This document shows, piece by piece, positions 7,618 through 15,164 of a DNA stretch of 64,000 nt (within the stretch, counting starts at the first letter, position 1; each line of letters opens with the position of its first letter). The position numbers and the translations under genes were made by a program. Source of the stretch: Actinomadura physcomitrii (lineage in GTDB: Bacteria > Actinomycetota > Actinomycetes > Streptosporangiales > Streptosporangiaceae). The stretch spans positions 62,001 through 126,000 of the forward strand of contig NZ_WBMS02000008.1 in NCBI RefSeq assembly GCF_008923205.2, given 5' to 3'. The notes beneath the pieces were generated by a model that saw nothing but the letters and a program-made list of their open reading frames with translations, did not search any database and was not told where the DNA came from.

Positions 7618-8802
7618 TCAGCGGCGCGGCGGCGCGGGCAGCCACTCGTCGGCGATCGCGACCGTCAGCTGCTCCAGCAGCGGGCCCGCCCGGCGGACGC
7701 GTCGCTCGGCGTCCGGCTCGATGTCGTCCAGCGCGTACACCGCCTGGATCCGCGCCTTGCGCAGCCGCTCGCCGGTCAGCCCGCGGCGCCCCGCGACCGC
7801 GATCACCGGGGCTCCGGCGCGGGCGGCGGCGCGCGCGACGCCGATCGGCGCGGTGCCGCGCAGCGACCGGGTGTCGAGCGTGCCCTCGCCGGTCACGACC
7901 AGGTGCGCTCCGCGCGCCCGGCCGGAGAGGTCGAGCAGGTCCAGCATCAGCGCGGCGCCCGGCTCGATGGTCGCGCCGAGGAAGGCCAGCGCGGCGAACC
8001 CGACGCCGCCCGCCGCGCCCGCGCCCGGCAGGTCGCGGGCCGCCCGGCGGGACGCCGCCTCCGCCAGGTCGGCCCAGCGGCGCAGCCCCGCGTCCAGCAC
8101 CCGGACCTCGTCGCGGCTCGCGCCGCGCGGCGGGCCGTCCACCGCGGCGGCGCCGCCGCGGCCGAGCAGCGGGCCCGCCGAGTCGCAGGCGACGACCACC
8201 TCGACGCCCGACAGGTCGGGCAGGGCGCGCAGGTCCAGCGCGTGCAGCGAGCGCAGCGCCGCCCCGCCCGGCGGCAGCTCCTTGCCGAGCGCGTCCAGCA
8301 GCCGCCCGCCGAGCCCCTGGACGAGCCCCGCGCCGCCGTCGGTGCAGGCGCCGCCGCCGAGCCCGAGCACGATCCGGCGGGCGCCGAGCCGCAGCGCGTG
8401 CGCCACCAGCTGCCCGGTGCCGAGGCTGGACGCGGTGAGCGGGCGCGGCTTGCCGCCCGGCAGCCGGCGCAGCCCGGACGCCTCGGCCAGCTCCACCAGC
8501 GCGGTGCGGTCGCGGACCGCGAGCCGCGCGGTCACCGGCCGGCCGGTCGGCCCGCAGACCTCGACCTCGATCCGGCGCCAGCCCGCCGCGACCGCCGCCT
8601 CGACGGTGCCGTCCCCGCCGTCGGCGACCGGCAGCTCGACCAGCGGGACGCCGGGCCGCGCGCGGCGCAGCCCGGCGGCGAGGTGGCGGGCCACCTGCGC
8701 CGCGGTCAGCGCGCCGGGGAACCGCCCGGGCGCCAGCAGGACGTGGCCGTGCGCGGGAGGGTCGGGGGGACGGTCCGCGGACACCACAGCCACGCCTTTC
8801 AC
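7618..8802 (-). CDS. glycerate kinase (GarK/GlxK family)
   Basis: A ~390-residue glycerate kinase of the two-domain GarK/GlxK type, phosphorylating D-glycerate to 2- or 3-phosphoglycerate. Seen: VLLAPGRFPGALTAAQVA (equivalent of the usual PDSFKGS-type segment, here divergent), VADGGDGT, the Gly-rich VLGLGGGACTDGGAGL, and near the C-terminus VVTGEGTLDTRSLRGTAPIGVA, which are family signatures. Several GTG codons (8802, 8793, 8787, 8784) could start translation; the one at 8787 has AAAGG seven bases upstream. Substitutions in the first loop leave some doubt about its exact substrate. Confidence 0.85.
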   Translation of the reverse strand: MKGVAVVSADRPPDPPAHGHVLLAPGRFPGALTAAQVARHLAAGLRRARPGVPLVELPVADGGDGTVEAAVAAGWRRIEVEVCGPTGRPVTARLAVRDRTALVELAEASGLRRLPGGKPRPLTASSLGTGQLVAHALRLGARRIVLGLGGGACTDGGAGLVQGLGGRLLDALGKELPPGGAALRSLHALDLRALPDLSGVEVVVACDSAGPLLGRGGAAAVDGPPRGASRDEVRVLDAGLRRWADLAEAASRRAARDLPGAGAAGGVGFAALAFLGATIEPGAALMLDLLDLSGRARGAHLVVTGEGTLDTRSLRGTAPIGVARAAARAGAPVIAVAGRRGLTGERLRKARIQAVYALDDIEPDAERRVRRAGPLLEQLTVAIADEWLPAPPRR

Positions 8803-8922
8803 GCCGGGGGGTAAGGCCCTACCTTCTGCTTACGCCATGACGGCACTATTTGACACCCGCCGGAGCGTCCGAGACTTTCAAATGGGCCGACATTCCCGTG
8901 AGAATCTCGCGGGCCGGGACCC

Positions 8923-10368
8923 CTACTTCACCCCGAGCCACGTCTCGATCGGGTGGATCGCGAAGAACAGCAGGAACAGCGCCACCACGGGCCACAGCCA
9001 CACCGACACCTCGCGGACCCTGCCGCGGGCCAGCTTGATGATCGCGTAGGTGACCGTCCCGCCGCCGATGCCGATCGTGATCGAGTAGGTGAACGGCATC
9101 AGCACGATGGTGAGGAACGCCGGGATCGCGATCTCCAGGTCGTCCCAGGTCACCTTGGCGACCTGCGTCATCATCAGCGCGCCGACCACCACCAGGGCGG
9201 GCGCGGCGGCCTGCGCGGGCACGACCGCGGCGAGCGGGGTGAGGAACAGGGTGAGCGCGAACAGGGCGCCGGTCGCGATGTTGGCCAGGCCGGTCCGGGC
9301 GCCCTCGCCGACGCCCGCCGCCGACTCCACGAACACGGTGTTGGCGGACGAGCTGGTGACGCCGCCGAGCGCGGCGGACAGGCCGTCCACCGACAGGATC
9401 CGGCCGAGCCGCGGCACCTCGCCCCGCTCGTTGGTGAGGCCGGCCTCGTCGCTGATGCCGAGGATGGTGCCCATCGCGTCGAAGAACCCGGACAGCACCA
9501 GGGTGAACAGCACCACCAGCGCCGTGATCACACCCGCCCGGCCGAACCCGCCGAACAGGTCCACCTTCCCGAGCAGCCCGAAGTCGGGCGCGGCGAAGAC
9601 CTTGTCGGGCAGGTCGGGGGTGACCACGCCCCAGCCGCCGTCCGGGACCGAGGCGTACGACTCGATGACCACCGCGAGCACGGTGCCGGTGATGATGCTG
9701 ATCAGGATCGCGCCGGGCACCTTCCGCACGTACAGCACGATCATCAGCAGCAGGGTGAGGCCGAACACCAGCGTCGGCCAGGTCTCCAGTCGGCCGCCGG
9801 TGCCGAGCGACAGCGGCGGGCTGGTCTTGCTGGAGGTGACGAACCCCGAGTCGTACAGCCCGACCAGCGCGATGAACGCGCCGATGCCGACCGCGATGGC
9901 GTGCTTGAGCGCCAGCGGGATCGAGTTCATGATCCGCTCGCGGACGCCGGTGAGCGCCAGCAGCACGATGATCACGCCTTCGATCACCACCAGGCCCATC
10001 GCCTGCGGCCAGGTCATCACCGGCGCCGCCTGGAAGGCCACCACCGCGTTGATGCCGAGGCCGGCGGCGAGGGCCAGCGGCGCGTTCCCGACCAGCCCCA
10101 TGATCACCGTGGTGATCGCGGCGGACAGCGCGGTCATCGTGGTCAGCTGCGGGATCGACAGCGTCGCGCCGGTGACGTCCTTGGCCCCGCCGAGGATGAT
10201 CGGGTTCAGCAGGATGATGTAGGCCATCGCGAAGAACGTGGTGACGCCGCCGCGCAGCTCGCGGGCCACCGTGGTCCGCCGCGCGGACAGGTCGAACAGC
10301 CGGTCCAGCGGCCCGCGCCCGCCGGACGGCGGCACATCGTCGACCTCTGCCGTGTTCATCTTGGACAT
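8923..10368 (-). CDS. NCS2-family purine (AzgA-type) permease
   Basis: A ~481-residue nucleobase:cation symporter of the AzgA-like NCS2 group, taking up hypoxanthine, guanine or adenine. Typical features are GGVTTFFAMAYIILLNP, GLVGNAPLALAAGLGINA, the VLSGFFDAMGTILGISDEAG stretch, and SSSANTVFVESAAGVGEGARTG, with 12-14 membrane segments. ATG at 10368 has GGAG nine bases upstream; an in-frame GTG at 10392 lacks a ribosome site. The divergent neighbour is a PucR-type DNA-binding fragment, a family that usually controls purine breakdown, which fits a purine-linked locus. Confidence 0.92.
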   Translation of the reverse strand: MSKMNTAEVDDVPPSGGRGPLDRLFDLSARRTTVARELRGGVTTFFAMAYIILLNPIILGGAKDVTGATLSIPQLTTMTALSAAITTVIMGLVGNAPLALAAGLGINAVVAFQAAPVMTWPQAMGLVVIEGVIIVLLALTGVRERIMNSIPLALKHAIAVGIGAFIALVGLYDSGFVTSSKTSPPLSLGTGGRLETWPTLVFGLTLLLMIVLYVRKVPGAILISIITGTVLAVVIESYASVPDGGWGVVTPDLPDKVFAAPDFGLLGKVDLFGGFGRAGVITALVVLFTLVLSGFFDAMGTILGISDEAGLTNERGEVPRLGRILSVDGLSAALGGVTSSSANTVFVESAAGVGEGARTGLANIATGALFALTLFLTPLAAVVPAQAAAPALVVVGALMMTQVAKVTWDDLEIAIPAFLTIVLMPFTYSITIGIGGGTVTYAIIKLARGRVREVSVWLWPVVALFLLFFAIHPIETWLGVK

Positions 10369-10501
10369 TCGCGCGTGCTCCGCCTTCACCAACGTTGTTC
10401 CCGGAAAGTGCGAGCACAGGTTAGCCGCCGGGCGGCGCGCCGTCGTCCGCCGGTGCCGGGAGGTGATTCAGGACCAGCGCTGCGTGACGGGAACGGTCCG
10501 C

Positions 10502-10507
10502 TATAGC
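10502..10507 (+). promoter_or_regulatory. possible -10 element of leaderless PucR-like gene
   Basis: TATAGC sits six bases before the ATG at 10513, the distance expected if transcription starts at the initiation codon itself. There is no Shine-Dalgarno. No convincing -35 hexamer is seen. Confidence 0.4.
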
Positions 10508-10512
10508 CTGCC

Positions 10513-10884
10513 ATGGTGCGAATGCGAGACTCGGCGGACGCGCCGGCCCCCGAGGCCTACGGGGACGCCTACGCGGACTCCTACGCGCTGCTGCTGGCCG
10601 CCGTCCCGGAGCGGACGCGCTGGTCGTTCCGCGAGCGGATGCTCGGCCCGCTCGAGGAGTACGACAGCAGCAGGCAGGCCGAGCTCCTGCACACCCTGGA
10701 GGTGTTCCTGTCCTGCTCGGGGTCGTGGAGCCGGAGCGCGACCCGGCTGCACGTCCATGTGAACACGCTTCGGTACCGAATCCGCCGAATCGAGGACCTC
10801 ACCGGCCGGGATCTCGGCACACTTGAGGACCGAGTCGACTTCTTCCTCGCCCTGCGCGCGACGCGGCCGGCGAGCACCCTGTAG
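10513..10884 (+). CDS. PucR-type C-terminal helix-turn-helix protein (short form)
   Basis: A 123-residue protein that consists almost only of the C-terminal PucR/CdaR helix-turn-helix domain: LLGPLEEYDSS.., LLHTLEVFLSCSGSWSRSATRLHVHVNTLRYRIRRIEDLTGRDL. Full PucR-family activators are 400-550 residues with sensor domains in front; here these are absent and the promoter/start look native, so this is a stand-alone DNA-binding module or a relic. It lies divergent from the purine permease and is followed 25 bp later by the XRE-TPR regulator. Family firm, function inferred. Confidence 0.8.
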   Translation: MVRMRDSADAPAPEAYGDAYADSYALLLAAVPERTRWSFRERMLGPLEEYDSSRQAELLHTLEVFLSCSGSWSRSATRLHVHVNTLRYRIRRIEDLTGRDLGTLEDRVDFFLALRATRPASTL

Positions 10885-10909
10885 CGACCACGAGAAAGAG
10901 CGGGCCCAC

Positions 10910-12205
10910 ATGGACCGGGAGACACTGGGACAGCGCATCCGCGCGCTGCGGATCAGGCAGGGCGTGAGCCAGGCGCAGCTGGCCTTCCCCGAGCTGTCCG
11001 ACAGCTACATCTCGCTGATCGAGAGCGACAAGCGGGTCCCCGCCCCGAGCGTGGTCGACCTGCTCGCGGTGAAGCTGAACTGCTCGGCGACCTACCTCGT
11101 CAGCGGCGTCAGCGAGGACGTCGTCGACGAGCTGCGCGTCACCCTGGACTACGCCGAGATCGCGCTGCGCAACGGCGCCGCCGCCGAGGCGCGGGCCCGG
11201 TTCGCCGAGGTGCTGGCCAACGCCGACGCCGTGGCGCTGCCGGACATGCTGCACCAGGCGCGCTGGGGGCACGCCCTCGCGCTCGAGGCGGCGGGCGAGC
11301 TGGAGGAGGCGATCGCCGGGCTGCGCGCGCTCACCGAGGAGGCCTCCGCCGAGGCCGACCTCGACCACTGGGCCCGGGTGCACGTCGCGCTGAGCCGCTG
11401 CCTGCGCGAGCGCGGCGACATCAGCGCGGGCGTGCAGGCGGCCGAGGAGGCGCTGCGGCACCTGATCGCGACCGGCGCCGACTCCACCGACGCCGCCGTG
11501 CGCCTCGGCGCGGCGCTGCTGGCCGCCTTCATCGAGCGCGGCGACCTCGTGCGCGCCCGGCAGCTCGCCGAGCAGCTGGTCGAGCGCGCCGAGCGGATCG
11601 GCAGCGCGCGGGCCCGCACGGTCGCCTACTGGGAGGCCGCCAACGTCGCGCAGATCCGCGGCGAGTACGAGGAGGGCGTCGGCCTCGCCGAGCGCGCGCT
11701 GATGCTGGCCGGCGACGGCGAGGACCCGCGCGACCTCGACCGGCTCCGCGTCGTCTACGCGGGGCTGCTGCTGCGCGCCCGGCCCGACCAGGCGATGCAG
11801 GCCCGCGAGCTGCTGACCCGGGTGCGCGAGGAGATCAACGCCGGTTCCGCCGGGGAGATCGACGTCGCCCGGTGCCTGACCGAGCTGGCCCGCGCCGAGA
11901 CCGCGCTCGGCCGCCCGGCGGAGGCCGTCCGGCTCGCCGAGGACGCCCTGGAGCTGCTCGGGGACGCGCCGCGCCGGGTCACCGCGGGGGCGCTGACCGT
12001 GCTCGGCGAGGCGTGCGTGCGGCTCGGCCACCGCGACCGCGCGGTGGAGGTGCTCACCCGGGCCGCGACGTGCCTGGAGGACATGGAGTCCTCGCGGGAG
12101 GCGGCGCAGGCGTGGTTCGACCTCGCCGAGGTGCTCGCCGAGACCGGCACGCGGGAGCCGCGGATGGCCGCCTACCGCCGCGCGCTGACCTGCGTCGGGG
12201 TCTGA
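10910..12205 (+). CDS. XRE-family helix-turn-helix regulator with TPR domain
   Basis: A 431-residue protein: an N-terminal XRE/Cro HTH (LGQRIRALRIRQGVSQAQLA ... SDSYISLIESDKRVPAPSVV, residues ~5-65) followed by ~350 residues of helical Ala/Leu/Glu-rich tetratricopeptide-type repeats to the end. This layout is common in actinobacterial regulators that bind a peptide or partner through TPRs. ATG at 10910 with AAAGAG upstream. It starts 25 bp after the short PucR-like gene, so both may be in one transcript. Neither ligand nor target is evident. Confidence 0.85.
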   Translation: MDRETLGQRIRALRIRQGVSQAQLAFPELSDSYISLIESDKRVPAPSVVDLLAVKLNCSATYLVSGVSEDVVDELRVTLDYAEIALRNGAAAEARARFAEVLANADAVALPDMLHQARWGHALALEAAGELEEAIAGLRALTEEASAEADLDHWARVHVALSRCLRERGDISAGVQAAEEALRHLIATGADSTDAAVRLGAALLAAFIERGDLVRARQLAEQLVERAERIGSARARTVAYWEAANVAQIRGEYEEGVGLAERALMLAGDGEDPRDLDRLRVVYAGLLLRARPDQAMQARELLTRVREEINAGSAGEIDVARCLTELARAETALGRPAEAVRLAEDALELLGDAPRRVTAGALTVLGEACVRLGHRDRAVEVLTRAATCLEDMESSREAAQAWFDLAEVLAETGTREPRMAAYRRALTCVGV

Positions 12206-12297
12206 CCCCGGCGATCGCCGGCCGTACGGGCGAACCGTTCCGGGTGCCGCGGCGTCCGTGAATAATGCTGCGAGTCGCCTGAGATGGGGAGATGCCG

Positions 12298-13560
12298 GTG
12301 TTCGGTGTGGTCCGCCCGTGCAAGCACGTGCTGTGCGGGTCGCTGTTCCGGGACTGGATGGCGCACCTGTGCGGGCTGTGCCTGACGCTGCGGGCCGAGC
12401 ACGGCCAGGCGGCGCGGCTCGTCACCAACTACGACGGGCTGCTCGTCTCGGTGCTGGTGGAGGCGCAGGCGCCGGAGCCGTCGCCGCGCCGCAAGGCCGG
12501 GCCCTGCGCGCTGCGCGGGATGAGGACCGCCGAGGTCGTGACCGCGAAGGCGCAGGGCGCGCGGCTGGCGGCGGCCGCGTCGCTGCTGCTGGCCGCCGGC
12601 AAGACCCGCGACCACGTCGCGGACGGCGACGGCGCGTACGCGCGCCGGCTGGTCGCCGCCGCGGCGGGCCGGGCCGCCGACCGCTGGGACGCGGCGGGCG
12701 CGCGGACGGGCGCCGCCGTCGGGTTCGACCCGTCGGTGCTGCGCGAGGCCGTCGCGCGGCAGGCCGTCCTGGAGGCCGAGCCGGGCCTGCGGCTGCTCGA
12801 CCTCACCGAGCCCACCGAGACCGCCGTCGCCGCCGTGTTCGCGCACACCGCGGTCCTCGCCGGCAAGGAGGGCAACGCCGCGGCGCTGGCCGAGGCGGGC
12901 CGCTTCTTCGGCCGTCTCGCGCACCTGATCGACGCCGTCGAGGACGTCGTGGACGACCACGCCGCCGGCGCGTTCAACCCGCTGCTGGCCACCGGCACCA
13001 CTCCCGCGCAGGCCCGCCGGTACGCCGACGACGCGCTGCACGGGCTGCGGCTCGCGCTGGCCGACCTGGAGATGGACAGGCCGAGGCTCGTCCGGGCGCT
13101 GCTCGACCGGGAGGTCCGCCGCTCGGTCGACCGGGTGTTCGCCGCCTACCCGCCGGGACCGGAGCAGCCGCCGCCGTACCGGCCCGGCCATTACCCGCCG
13201 CCCGGCGTCCCGCCCCGGCAGGGGTATCCGCCCCAGCACGGCGGAGGCTCCGGCGATGGGGGCGGCTGGATCCCGCCGCACGGCGGCGGGGGAGGAGGCG
13301 GCGCGAACTTCGGGCACCGGCCGCGGGGCCGGCGGCCGGGGTGGCCGATCCCGTGCTTCACCGGGACGGCGGTGTGCCTCACCTGCGGGGTATTCCAGCC
13401 CGACTGGAGCGAGCACCACGGCAAGGACTGCGGGGACCGCTGCTGGTGCACGCGGCACTGCGACGACTGCTGCGACGGATGCGACTGCTGCAGCGGGTGC
13501 GACGGCGACTGCTGCGACTGCGACTGCTGTGACTGCGACTGCTGTGGTTGCGATTGCTGA
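12298..13560 (+). CDS. DUF5685 protein with cysteine-rich repetitive tail
   Basis: A 420-residue actinobacterial DUF5685 protein of unknown function. GTG at 12298 is preferred: GGGGAG lies six bases upstream and it gives the N-terminus FGVVRPCKHVL; the ATG two codons earlier overlaps that ribosome site. Residues ~1-285 are a helical domain containing CKHVLCG, HLCGLCLTLR, TNYDGLLVSVL and an acidic DAVEDVVDDHAAGAFNPLL. Residues ~290-350 are Pro/Gly-rich linker, then CFTGTAVCLTCG and a terminal ~34-residue stretch with 17 Cys in CC, CDC and CDCC patterns. The tail could bind metals or be modified; nothing nearby shows which. Isolated gene between a regulator and a pseudogene. Confidence 0.8.
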   Translation: MFGVVRPCKHVLCGSLFRDWMAHLCGLCLTLRAEHGQAARLVTNYDGLLVSVLVEAQAPEPSPRRKAGPCALRGMRTAEVVTAKAQGARLAAAASLLLAAGKTRDHVADGDGAYARRLVAAAAGRAADRWDAAGARTGAAVGFDPSVLREAVARQAVLEAEPGLRLLDLTEPTETAVAAVFAHTAVLAGKEGNAAALAEAGRFFGRLAHLIDAVEDVVDDHAAGAFNPLLATGTTPAQARRYADDALHGLRLALADLEMDRPRLVRALLDREVRRSVDRVFAAYPPGPEQPPPYRPGHYPPPGVPPRQGYPPQHGGGSGDGGGWIPPHGGGGGGGANFGHRPRGRRPGWPIPCFTGTAVCLTCGVFQPDWSEHHGKDCGDRCWCTRHCDDCCDGCDCCSGCDGDCCDCDCCDCDCCGCDC

Positions 13561-13583
13561 GGCAATTGATCGTCCGCTCTTGA

Positions 13584-13599
13584 CCAAGCAAAAGCTTGG
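13584..13599. promoter_or_regulatory. perfect palindrome before acyl-CoA ligase relic
   Basis: CCAAGC-AAAA-GCTTGG is a perfect 6-bp inverted repeat just upstream of the decayed acyl-CoA ligase at 13617 and 24 bp after the DUF5685 stop. It could be a repressor operator left from the ligase gene, or a short hairpin terminator for the upstream gene. Confidence 0.4.
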
Positions 13600-13616
13600 G
13601 TGGCAGTGTCGCGGAC

Positions 13617-14364
13617 GTGGCGAGCCCGACCTTCGCGGACCTTCTGCTGGAACGGGCCGGTGACGGGCACCCCGGGCTCCGGTTCGAGGACGAGACCTGC
13701 GGCTGGGCGCAGGCCGTGGCGGCCGCCCGCACGCGCGCCGCGCTGCTCCGTGCGTGCCCCGGAGCCGCCCGGCCGCCCGCGGCACGTCGGGGTGCTGCTG
13801 GAGAACGTCCCCGAGTACGTTTTCTGGATCTTCGCGGCGGCGCTCGGCCGCGCCGCCGTCGTCGGGATCAACCCGACCCGGCGCGGCGCCGAACTGGCCG
13901 CCGACGTCCGGCACACCGACTGCGACCTGATCGTCACCGACACCGCCCACCTGCCGCTGCTGGACGCGCTCGGCGACGCGGTCCCGCCGGACCGGATCCT
14001 CGTCGTCGACTCCGCCCCGTACACCGCGTCGCTGCGCGAGGCGGAGGCCCGCGCGGACCGGCGCCATGTGCACGGCGACCCGGGCGCCCGGCCCGAGGAC
14101 CGGCTGCTGCTCCTGTTCACCTCCGGGTCGACCGGCGCGCCGAAGGCGGTCGCCTGCGGGCAGGGACGGCTCGCCGCGATCGCGGTGCGGTCCGCGATGA
14201 TGGGCATCGAGCGCCGCGCCCTGTGGGACCCGGCCGGCGGGGAGCCGGTGTGGGTGCGCCCGGGCCGCGCGCTGGCCTACGAGCCGCTGACCGCCGAGCA
14301 CGCCGCGAAGCTGCGCGCGGAGTTCGCCGAGCACGGCCGCGATCACGCTTTGGGCACGCTCTGA
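13617..14364 (+). pseudogene. acyl-CoA ligase (FadD-type) pseudogene
   Basis: Remains of an AMP-binding long-chain acyl-CoA synthetase. The N-terminus (FADLLLERAGDGHPGLRFED...) runs from GTG 13617 in one frame and passes near 13757-13770 into another frame, where GVLLENVPEYVFW, VVGINPTRRG and the P-loop LLFTSGSTGAPKAV are found. Soon after, at SAMMGIERRA, the sequence jumps to a C-terminal family tail (GGEPVWVRPGRALAYEPLTAE), so roughly 250-300 residues of the adenylation domain and its catalytic Lys are missing. One frameshift plus one large deletion make it non-functional. The intact AMP-ligase gene at 19405 is a separate subfamily. Confidence 0.8.
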
Positions 14365-14452
14365 GGGCCTTCCCCGACCCCGGACGTGCCATCGGCGCCG
14401 CGTCAGTACGCTAGAAGGGCCCTCATTCCCGCAGAGAGAACCCGGCCGCCCC

Positions 14453-15106
14453 ATGAGAACCCTCACGACCCGCGGGCCCCTGCGCCGCCTCGGTCTCGTC
14501 GCCGTCCTCGCCGCCGCGCTCGGCGCGGTGACGGCCACCCCGGCGCTCGCGCACACCCAGCTGGTGAGCAGCACGCCCGGCAAGGGCGAGTCCGCCGCCG
14601 GCGTGACCGAGGTGAAGCTGGTCTTCAGCGACGAGATCAGCACCGCGAAGGTCGTCGTCAGGGACGCGCACGGCAAGGCCTTCCAGTCCGGCGCCGCCGA
14701 GCACGCGGGCACCACGGTCACGCAGCGGCTGACCGGCGCGCTGCCCGCCGGGTCGTACACGGTCGCCTACCGGGTGGTCGGCGCGGACGGGCACCCCGTC
14801 CAGGCCGACGGCCTCGCCTTCACCGCGACCGCCGCCGGCGGCGACGGGAGCACCGGGGAGCAGCCGCAGGCCGGGCCGACCAAGGGCGGCGTGGGCGCGG
14901 TCGACCAGACCGGCGCCGCCGCGACCAGCAACGAGCAGCCTCTCAAGATCGACCAGCAGCAGGCCGCCGAGTCCGACTCCGAGTCCGGGTCCGGGCTGGT
15001 GACGTGGGGCCTGATCGGCGCTGGCGTGCTGGTCGGCATCGGCATCGGCGTGGCCATCGTCTACCGGGCCAAGCGCAAGCACGGGGCGGTCGCGGCGAGT
15101 GAGTGA
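14453..15106 (+). CDS. copC: CopC-domain copper-binding protein, membrane anchored
   Basis: A 217-residue exported CopC/YobA-like protein. A signal peptide (residues ~1-33, ending TPALA) is followed directly by HTQLVSSTPG, whose His becomes the N-terminal Cu(II) ligand in CopC proteins. The beta-sandwich (KLVFSDEI, YRVVGADGHPVQADGLAF with the second metal His in DGHP) spans to ~residue 125, then an acidic/Gln linker and a C-terminal membrane helix (GLIGAGVLVGIGIGVAIVY) with positive residues. It delivers or holds copper outside the membrane, in line with the CopD-CtaG gene 58 bp downstream. ATG at 14453. Confidence 0.9.
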   Translation: MRTLTTRGPLRRLGLVAVLAAALGAVTATPALAHTQLVSSTPGKGESAAGVTEVKLVFSDEISTAKVVVRDAHGKAFQSGAAEHAGTTVTQRLTGALPAGSYTVAYRVVGADGHPVQADGLAFTATAAGGDGSTGEQPQAGPTKGGVGAVDQTGAAATSNEQPLKIDQQQAAESDSESGSGLVTWGLIGAGVLVGIGIGVAIVYRAKRKHGAVAASE

Positions 15107-15164
15107 GGCATGTCGGTGATCGGGGGTCGGCCGTGGACGAGGCCGCCGGCGAACGGGGTTCGCG

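Noticed and set aside
12172..14760. Long minus-strand open frame opposite the DUF5685 gene
   Set aside because: Its apparent Ser/Gln repeats are only the complement of the CDCC codon repeats of the real protein.
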